The translations under genes were made by a program, and so were the position numbers. A stretch of 64,000 bases of DNA, taken from contig CAJHNH020003179.1 of NCBI GenBank assembly GCA_905116865.2, forward strand, positions 482,139 through 546,138. Reading direction: 5' to 3'. Positions 56,171 to 64,000 of the stretch are shown here, one piece after another. The stretch comes from Candidula unifasciata (taxonomy: Eukaryota > Mollusca > Gastropoda > Stylommatophora > Geomitridae). The notes below the pieces were generated by a model. That model saw only the letters and a program-made list of their open reading frames with translations, ran no database searches and was not told the origin of the DNA. The first letter of the stretch is position 1, and each line of letters begins with the position of its first letter.

Positions 56171-59100
56171 GTAAAAGTAGGGATTTTAGTCAAAATTTTT
56201 ATTTTAGGTTTTTTACTTTTAAACCAAGACAGCTGAATAGAGGTTGAAAAACTGAGTTCAACGGTACCTCAATGAAGTCTGTATGTCAATTCTAAGCGGA
56301 GATATTCCCATTTCAGTGACGGAAAGTGCCCTCAAAAAATTATAATGGAAAACACAGAAACAAGATGGCGGCGTGTTCCCAAGTGAAAACTGGACCTAAA
56401 TTTATAATGTTTAATGTCAATAACTCTCAAGTTTTTTGCTGAACCCCTTAGCAACCATATGTCATTGCTTTCAGGACAGCAAGCTCTAACTAAAGTTGTT
56501 GCCTTTTTAAAAATATGATGTGATGCAAACCTAAATAAATAACATAAAAATGAGTAAATTTATCAGTATTCATTAAATACCTTATGAATTAATTATTATT
56601 AATTATCCAGTGAGTCTTGCAAGATGTATACTGTAATATATATATATATATATATATATACTTTTATATCTATTCTTCCTGTTATGATGCATCTTTTTCT
56701 ATTTGTTGAAAAATGCTTTTTCTCGCACTCTTATTTGTGTGTGTGTGTGTGTATGTTTGTGTGTGTGCATACATCTGACCGAAATTTGCTTTATTCCACT
56801 GTTTAAAAAATATTAATATTTAATAGCGAGTGGATTGACTTCATTGCATTGTTACTGATTTTATATGGCTTTGTCTTTCCCCACAATACTGAACAAATAA
56901 CGCATGCCGAGAGCTTAGCACAAAGCCTGGATACCGTAGCTCCAGCAACAGCCCTCAGAGGTCTCCGCTAACCCAAAAAATGCATTTTCGAGTCGAACAA
57001 TGCAGTTGTAAATGAACGTACAACAATCTTCCGAGCGCGAGGTTAACGGCTTGACCACTTTGATACGGAGACCCCTATATTCCTATATTGTTTTATAACC
57101 AAGTGAAAATGAGCGCCCCTCTTACTGATTTAACATAATCCCTTTTTCAATCTTTGTGAGTTATTCTTTCATTTTATTGATGATGAGACATTTCACCTCA
57201 TTGTTCCCCTCTTCTTCTTAACTAGTCACTGCTTGATATTTTATTTACTTGTTCAAAATAATCGAAGGTAACCGCTCATGCCCGATTTGTGACTCAGTGC
57301 TATGTTTTTCATGGAGTAAAATTATTAAATAAGCTCCTTTGTAATTCGCTTTGGATTTATGTTGTGTTTTCATGGAGATGTAATTCGCTTCGGATTTATG
57401 TTGTGTTTTCATGGAGCAGCATTTCATAAGGTAAGAGGAAAAATTACATTAAATTTTATTAACTTATCTATGTCCTACGTGATCACGGTGATTAAATATT
57501 ATTAATCATAAGTTGTAAGTAAGTGAATTTATTCAGTTGAAAATAATATATTATTAATTTTATTAATCAACTTTCTAAATCATCATCTATAAGTCAATTT
57601 TAAAACAGTATCAGTCATAAATAATAACTGTTATTTATACTATTTAAGACAATAAATATGCACCACAAAATCATAGTGCAGAAATGTGTGGCAGACATTT
57701 TTTAAAAATGTCAGTCTGGGTGCGGGGAGTGGGGGTCAACAGGTAAAAAGGCTTCAAACAGGAAATGTTATTCATGCCTAATGATAAATTATGGCTTAAA
57801 AAATGCTATAATGGCTAAAAATTCAAAAAATGATTAAATAACTACTATATATTCATTTAAAAGTATATTATAAAATGTTTTAAACCACTGTCTGCGTCCA
57901 AAATGTCAGTCTGGGTGCGGGGAGTGGGGGTCAACAGGTAAAAAGGCTTCAAAACAAAAAATGTTGTTCATGCCCAATGATAGGTTATGGCTTAAAAAAT
58001 GCTATAATGGCTAAAGATTCAAAAAATGATTAAATAACTACTATATATTCATTTGAAACTATTATTATAAAATATTTAAACCACTGTCTGTGTCTATTTT
58101 TAACGCAAAATACCCTTGAAATAGTCTATGTTAAAAACGTGCTAAAACATTATTTTCAGGTATTTAAAATTATTAAAACTCATGTGAAATTAAAGTTAAA
58201 GAAAGGTAAATTATTAATACAAATAAAACTTGCATTATTTTTGAACTGTTTTTATAAATAACTAGATTAATTAATCTGAGATAAACAGTTTGTTTAGGCC
58301 ATGCGGTAGCCATTTTGAAAAATCGCCGATTCAGCTTTAAAGAAGTAACCGGGAAGAAATTGAAAGTTTAAATTTTGTGATGTACAGATTCCAGCAAAAC
58401 TGCCCATATTTATGTAAAAATGGACGCAGAATCCAAAAATGACGATTCCTAGTATATATATTCACTTTAAAAAGGAGATATTAAAGAAATTTACTTCCCG
58501 CATGGCAAATAGTGAAATTTATTTGGCTGAACAAAGATCGCTATGTAAGTTAGGTGTCGATTGGTTGAGCGACCTTTTCTGAATAACTTTGAGCCCACAT
58601 ATTCGATTCTGAACAGCCAGTATTGAGCGACAGGATTTCAAAGTAACTGATAGGCAAAGGAGCCATTATTCGTGGACCATCGACGCCATCTTGTAACTAA
58701 GCGATCTCTACTTTCGTTTTTAAGTGGGTCACTTGAATGATTAAAATAGCTAGTAAAAGTAAAAAAGTAGTAAAACTTAAATTTCAAAATGAATTCAGAA
58801 TTGAGTGTAGAGTAGTGTATAATAATCGTTAAAGTTGTTACGAATTAAAATATTTACATTGCATTTTTGTTCAGTTACAATATAGTTTTGTTGAGTAAAT
58901 GAAATCACAGAGAATACTACATTTGATGCACATCACTCAACTGTAGTCACTACACTAGGTACTTCAGTCAAATTTTTAAAATGCCCTCTACACCAATAAA
59001 ACCAGCACAGTTAGATAGCTGTAAGTAAACAATCTCTTTCCAATGGTACCTCATTTAGGCTTGTATGTTATTTCTGAGCTGAGATATGTAGGTTTTTGTG

Positions 59101-62100
59101 GAGATGAGATGTAAGAAACAGCCGCTAAAACGTGTGACCCAGAAACAAGAAGTTTTTTCTGCGCAGTCTGCGCAACCTACTGCGCAGTTCTGTATCGGCC
59201 TTGTTGACATTGGACTGTCATTGGACAAGATGGCAGGCAGTGAGACTCAGCTCACTCAGCCGCATGCGATTGCCTAAAAAATGTCACTGTAAATCTAAAC
59301 AGCCAAAGACGGGAAAGAAATTTATATATGCAAATGTAAAATTGGACGGAGAATTCAATTGTAACTAGCATTACCACATCTGGTAATGTTTAAGGCCTAA
59401 ACCAACCTCGAATTTACCGCTATTTTCAATCAAACTGATAGACTAACAGAAAAACAGAGAATGTCCGGCTGTCGTAGACATGCGCTGTTAATCGAGTTCC
59501 TTCCCGCCGTTTTCAGCTATTTAGAGTGGGTGAAAATCACACCAATGGCAAAATTTCATGAGAGATTAGGACCCATCCCGAAACCCCAGCCGACATTTCC
59601 GAAACAAGTTTCAAACGGTTTATATGGTAACGGTAATTGTCGAAAAGATCGCTAATTTCCGAAACTGTAGTAGCTAACTACTACTACTACTAGACTACTA
59701 ACTACTACTAGTGTAATTATGATTCTGTCAATGTTAACAATAATAACGGCATCGATAGGAAAAATGCCAGAAATAATTTAGAGGGTACGCCATGCCACCA
59801 TGGTTTTAAAAACAAGTTATATTACTAACACCAATCACTTAAAATATGAGTTTAGGATCAAGTATGCCTTAATTTATACACTACCTTAAGCAACATTATA
59901 ATTGAGAATTAAGTACTAAATAAATTAAATTTACCATGCATGTCATGCCAACACTTAGGTAGGGTGCCATGCAGTAGTGTAAACAAACAACCAATGCCTG
60001 CCATGTCACAACATATGTAAGAGTGATTCAGGATTTTATTATTTTAACTTAACCTAATGATGACATTAAGTCATGTGCCAAACCAAAACAACTTCTACTC
60101 ATGCATTTGTCAAAACATCTTGCAGCCTCTAGGGTGACTTATATATATATATAATATATGGCAAACTTAGGTTAGGTCTTATGTGTGAATTGTGTGGCAG
60201 ATGTAAGAGTGAGTCCCATTTATGTGCCATATTGCATAAAATAAATCAGCTTAAGTCTCCTCGTCTTTCCTGTGGCCAACATAAACTTAGGTCTCATATG
60301 TGGCACATTTCAGCTCAGGGTCTCTCGTATATGCCGAGTGGCAAACAAAATCAAAAACTTAAATCTTCTTACTTGTGGTCTCATGTATGTATAATGTGCC
60401 GTATGGCAAATGTTAGCTAAGTCTCATGTGGGGCAGATTTCAGCTCAGGGTCTCACGTATGTGCCGAGTGGCAAAAACATCTTAGATCTCCTAATGTATG
60501 GCAGATTTTAGCTCGTGGTCTCATGGATGAATAATGTGCTGTATGGCAAACATAAACTTCAGTGTCATGTATAGCAGGTTCCAGAGCTCTGGAGTGCCAT
60601 ATGGCAAACATAAACCTAAGTCTCACGTGTGGTAGATGTCAGCTTGGGTTGTCATGTATCTGCCATGTGGAAACATAAACAAACTTAGGACACTTTTGTC
60701 TCATGGGTAGCAGATGTCAGCTGAGGGTCTCACATATATGCTGTGTGATATAATGATATACTTGAGTCTCGTGTGTGGTGTGATTCCAGTACTAACCTAT
60801 GGATGCGAGAGCTGGAAATCAACGAAAACTCTAGACACAAAATTAGACAGTTTTGAAAATAAATGCCTTAGAAGAATACTAAATTTCAAATGGTCAGATT
60901 TCCGAACCAATACACAAATAAGGCAAGAATCCAGGCAAGAGTATGTGTCTAATTTTATACAAAAACGCCGCTGGAATTATGTCAGCCACGCCCTTAGAAT
61001 GGATAAATCAAGACTTCCTTACCAAGCCCTCATTTGGACACCACAGGGGAAAAGATCTTGTGGAAGACCAAGGGAAACCCTACGTAGAACTATCATCAGG
61101 GAAGGCTCATTCATGGGCCACTCAAATATCCAAGACCTACAACAGATTGCAACGAACCGCCATGCATGGAGAGTCATGACCTCTGCCCTATGTGCCGCAC
61201 TCGACACAAGAGAAAGACTAACTAACATGTGTGGCAAACACTGACAAACTTTTGTATAGCATGTGTCAAGTTGCGTCTCATTCTCATGTGTGCTTTTTTT
61301 TTTAACTAGAAACAATGTAGTTTTTAGTGTAGGAAAAATAGCAAAAGTACAAATTAAATCACTTGTGTATAAAATATATGTGAAGGTATTGAGGTCAACA
61401 GAAATTTCTATTTTTAGTTTTACCAGATGGAGACACCTCACCTGATTCGGTTCTAAGAGTGTGGCAGTCGCGCAGATTTGTTTAAGACTGATATCGGAAT
61501 ATTTGCGTCACCTTAGCTTTAGTGACTGATGTTTTTGAATGCAAAGGGCAGGTTTGGAAGCCTCCTCAGTGTAAACAGTTTGAAAGCTTTCAGTGTTTCA
61601 CCACAGTATTTAATGCTGATTCTTTTGTAAATAAATGTCCCAAAAAAAAATTTAGCAGAGCATTGGAAGAATGTTATTTATAACTTACGACTCACAATTT
61701 TTCTGCAGTGATAAATTGTTCAGCAGTGGGTGTTTCCTGTGGTTGTTTTAGGGCTCCACTGTTTAGGAAAAAGAATAAACCCACTGCTCCCCCCCTCCCC
61801 CAACTAGCTTTTCGTAAAAGCTGACTAACTAGGGGTATTTCCTTTAAAGTCAGCACACATATCTCCGAGAGACAGGGACGCAACAGTTTGTAAAACACAC
61901 GTGCACACTAAAATTCTGGAATAAAACTTTTGAGTCCAGAAATGGACGCAGTCAGATCTGCAAGAGTTTATAGTTTGTGAATGCCTCAAAGAAAAATCGT
62001 TGGTCTGATTTTTGAGCTATCATATCATTTAATAGTTAAAATCTTGTTTATATATACCAGACCCTATCAGTGATAACGTGTCAGTATATTTCTAACAGCT

Positions 62101-64000
62101 TTATAATTGAATGTGGCTGTATAATTTATATGTTGTGTATAACATATTTCAGGACGCCCACAACTGCATTCCCTTGTTTGATGAAAAAACCAAAACAGCA
62201 TTTTTTGCTGTTTATGATGGACACGGAGGTATTTATTTCTGTTATTTGTCACCTTCATAAATGTACACGAAGATAACAGCTGATTGTTGTTCGTAATTCT
62301 GCTAATTAGCATAAATATAATTACACTGTCAGGTCGTTCGTTCGTCCAACACAAATTATGAGGGCCACTCTCTTTCATGTGTCAAGAAACTGCAGTTGAA
62401 TGTTTGTGAGCCTGGAGGTGTCTCAAGTCCAAATACGGGCCTGGAATAGTTTAGGACAATTAAGGGGTATAGTTTCTGTAGACAATGGCTAGCTTTATAC
62501 CTTTCTAGCTTTGTTTACACTGTCAGGTATATGTAGTCATAAACACGAAAAAAAAGTCTTGTCCAGCTTTTATACCTATATTAAGAATACTCACACACAA
62601 ACAAAATGTTGTTAGTTAACTGACTTACTAAGTCGTTTCTCATCTACCCCGGGTTGTGGAGTTTTGCCAGAGAAATCACTTGACTTCTCTGTCAGCAGTT
62701 CTCTTTTTGACTTTGTTCCATTCCAGTCCTCATTCGGTCTCAGATGATGTGTTGTTTTCTTCCCAGTGAACCCTGGGTCAGCTGGTGGTCTAATTCCCTG
62801 GTTCTTGGCCTCTGATGTCTGCCATGGTGACCGTCTCTCCCCCATTGTATACATGTCCAGACCATTGTAACTGTGACTGATTCACTCAAGTTTGTAGGGC
62901 TCATGACATATCTGGTTGCTAGCTTTATCCCTACTTGTTACTTGAACCACTTTATTTCTGAGATCTGAAGCTGGCTTCTGTGAGATATTGTCACTGACTA
63001 TGACTCACACCTGTTGGGTCAAGACTGACACATAGGTAGAGCAGTATACATCCCTTTTTGTTCTCTTGCCAATTTCTGTTAATAACTTGTGTGTGATTCT
63101 TGTATACACATCAAGGTCTTTGTAAGCACTGTTTGCTATGCTGAAATTCTCCTTTTGAGATCTAAAGCAGTGGAATAGAATAGGGATCTCTGTGTATAAT
63201 GAATATGATTCTTAACAGACATGCAGTGTCTTGTTTAGCTATTCCTCTTGTGGGTTCTGGAGCCCAGTTGCAGAGACAAAAACTGCCCTAGCATGGGTCG
63301 GCTGATGAGATGTTTCCTGCAGAGTCGAAGTGCGCCTGCTTGAGAGGCGAGGAACCTTTTTTGCATACAGATAAGTCAGGCCAGATATGAAAAAGGGATT
63401 TGAACACAAAACTCAGGTTCTGGAACAAGATCAAAGACTAGCCAGAAGTGGAGGAACAGTGAGGAACTTTCCGCTAGAGTTAACAGCTGGTGAATGCAAA
63501 GAGAAGGTTTATGTTTCTGAAATCTTCTTCTTATTCGCGTTCACCAGCTGTAAACTCTGGCGGAAAGTTCATCTTCTTCTGGACGGCAGCCCCGTTCCAG
63601 AACCTGAGTGTTGCGTGTGCATCCGTTTTACAGATCTGATTCATTTATATGCAGACTGCTGGTTCCTTGCCTCTCAGGCAGATGCACTCCGACTTTGAAG
63701 GAAGCTCCCAATTAGTCGACTCTTACAACATGCTTTAGGGTAGGCAGTGGGTCTGTTCTTGTTTTTCTCGATAATAGGGCCCCGGAACCTACACGGGATG
63801 TTTCTGAAATAATATATCTGGTGTGTTTTTAATTTTGTTTTTCCTATCCTTAATCTTTATTAAATTATTTGTAACCCACAGGTCATGAAGTTGCAAAGTA
63901 TTGCGAGAGATATTTCCCAGAGTTTGTGAAGAAGTTGATGAACACAGAGGACCCACAAGACATTGCTAGTTTTATCAAAAAAGCATTCCTCCAGTTTGAC
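56060..64000 (+). CDS. PPM1G: PPM1G-type PP2C protein phosphatase, 5' part (3 exons, partial)
   Basis: PPM1G is a nuclear metal-dependent Ser/Thr phosphatase of the PP2C family, involved in splicing and chromatin. Three exons in phase (56060-56170, 62153-62228, 63882-64000) give about 102 N-terminal residues: MGVYLSSP..., [41 protein letters not shown]. The start ATG is in a good context (acaacATGG). MG-x-YLS and MQGWR are typical of PPM1G and relatives. Arg33, Glu37/Asp38 and Asp59 (in YDGHGG) are the expected phosphate and metal ligands; none is lost. Gly2 could be myristoylated, as in related phosphatases. The rest of the gene, with the acidic insert of PPM1G, is off the right edge. Confidence 0.92.
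56636..56768. repeat. (TA)n and (TG)n microsatellites
   Basis: (TA)n at 56636-56660 and (TG)n with interruptions at 56738-56768, in intron 1 of the phosphatase gene. Confidence 0.9.
57340..57420. repeat. 40-bp direct duplication
   Basis: tgtaattcgctttggattta then tgttgtgttttcatggag appears twice in tandem with one mismatch. Confidence 0.88.
57704..58095. repeat. Tandem duplication, about 195 bp x 2
   Basis: Both copies begin aaaatgtcagtctgggtgcg and run through caacaggtaaaaaggcttca, tatggcttaaaaaatgctat to aaccactgtctg. The second copy starts at about 57899. Confidence 0.92.
58096..60140. other. Intron 1 sequence, nothing recognised
   Basis: AT-rich unique-looking stretch. Contains a short (ACT)n tract at 59676-59710. 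No gene or known repeat recognised; the 64-codon open frame at 59461 has no supporting context. Confidence 0.35.
60140..60780. repeat. Degenerate tandem repeat of about 70-85 bp
   Basis: Loose repeats of cttaggtctcatgtgtggca and gatttcagctcagggtctca with gagtggcaaacataaa. About seven diverged units by eye. Older than the near-perfect arrays elsewhere. Confidence 0.65.
60790..61245 (+). mobile_element. LINE C-terminal tail (open)
   Basis: One open frame reads [20 protein letters not shown], then [40 protein letters not shown], then [16 protein letters not shown]. This is the tail that follows RT in LINEs with GRPR-T-x-R ends. No RT upstream (5' truncated). Confidence 0.85.
61246..61734. other. 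Intron sequence, nothing recognised
   Basis: No feature supported. A weak polypurine/A tract lies at 61641-61650. Confidence 0.35.
61735..61995 (+). mobile_element. Family A copy
   Basis: gaaaaagaataaacccactg, cagcacacatatctccgaga, ttctggaataaaacttttga; diverged. Confidence 0.6.
62153..62228 (+). CDS. PPM1G: PPM1G-type gene, exon 2
   Basis: Acceptor aacatatttcag, donor gtattt. Reads [20 protein letters not shown] then YDGHG and leaves one G, completed by GT of exon 3 (Gly63). Carries Asp38 and Asp59, both expected metal ligands. Confidence 0.92.
62630..63060 (-). mobile_element. LINE tail fragment, inverted
   Basis: Parallels 29590-30010: tggttcttggcctctgatgt, agatctgaagctggcttctg and cacataggtagagcagtata. 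Confidence 0.65.
63245..63508 (+). mobile_element. Family A copy, plus arm of an inverted pair
   Basis: Head cttgtgggttctggagccca, middle gtgcgcctgcttgagaggcg, end ctggtgaatgcaaagagaag. Confidence 0.72.
63524..63800 (-). mobile_element. Family A copy, minus arm of an inverted pair
   Basis: Reverse complement of family A (ttcttcttattcgcgttcac ... ccccggaacctacacgggat). Together with 63245-63508 it forms an inverted pair with a spacer of about 15 bp, upstream of exon 3. Confidence 0.75.
63882..64000 (+). CDS. PPM1G: PPM1G-type gene, exon 3 (cut by window edge)
   Basis: Acceptor gtaacccacag. Reads [20 protein letters not shown], then [19 protein letters not shown] to the edge. The EVAxYC and A-F-L-x-x-D pattern is what PPM1G has after the YDGHGG motif. 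Confidence 0.9.

Overview
This is eukaryotic nuclear DNA: genes are split into short exons with GT-AG introns, AT-rich introns are kilobases long, and most bases are transposon copies or minisatellites. The best guess for the host is a mollusc, probably a gastropod. This rests on gene structure and repeat style, and on short hAT elements resembling the SPIN family, which is known from tetrapods and reported from a pond snail. The species assignment is inference.

Two plus-strand genes are supported. Gene 1 runs from the left edge to 46196. It holds 13 exons (190-358, 4440-4597, 7927-8044, 13424-13544, 17015-17154, 17667-17800, 19647-19730, 24070-24243, 30862-31047, 33567-33790, 39548-39634, 42300-42452, 45995-46196) that splice in phase into roughly the last 610 residues of a separase-like protein (ESPL1 family). 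The pseudoprotease/substrate-binding segment, the PWENMP/TRMPSL strand, the MAGC segment and the C-terminal YGLPV are all recognisable. The catalytic His-Gly-rich motif is degenerate, and the position of the catalytic Cys reads Ser. The reading frame is intact, so this looks like a catalytically altered or dead separase paralogue, and it is the main discovery candidate. Gene 2 starts at 56060 and runs off the right edge. Its three exons (56060-56170, 62153-62228, 63882 onward) encode the N-terminus of a PPM1G-type PP2C phosphatase with its metal-binding residues present.

The rest is repeats. Non-LTR retrotransposon pieces are everywhere: an endonuclease-RT copy at 46860-49825, RNase H tails, many C-terminal 'tail' fragments, and an intact ORF1-only element at 35973-38400 with tandem 5' monomers. 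There are two tRNA-derived SINE families, plus a roughly 290-bp interspersed family ending in (GAA)n. DNA transposons include a Tc1-like relic, three SPIN-like hAT copies (one with a SINE nested inside, one with an internally amplified 31-bp unit), a hAT-like element with a perfect 8-bp target duplication, a Mutator-like foldback element with an 11-bp duplication, and a small MITE present twice. The introns of gene 1 carry many minisatellites (units of 12, 14, 21, 23, 23, 26, 28, 35, 48, 63 and about 90 bp), the largest about 3 kb. Those arrays cause most of the long apparent open frames, which are not protein genes.

No CRISPR arrays, operons, rRNA genes or stand-alone tRNA genes were seen.
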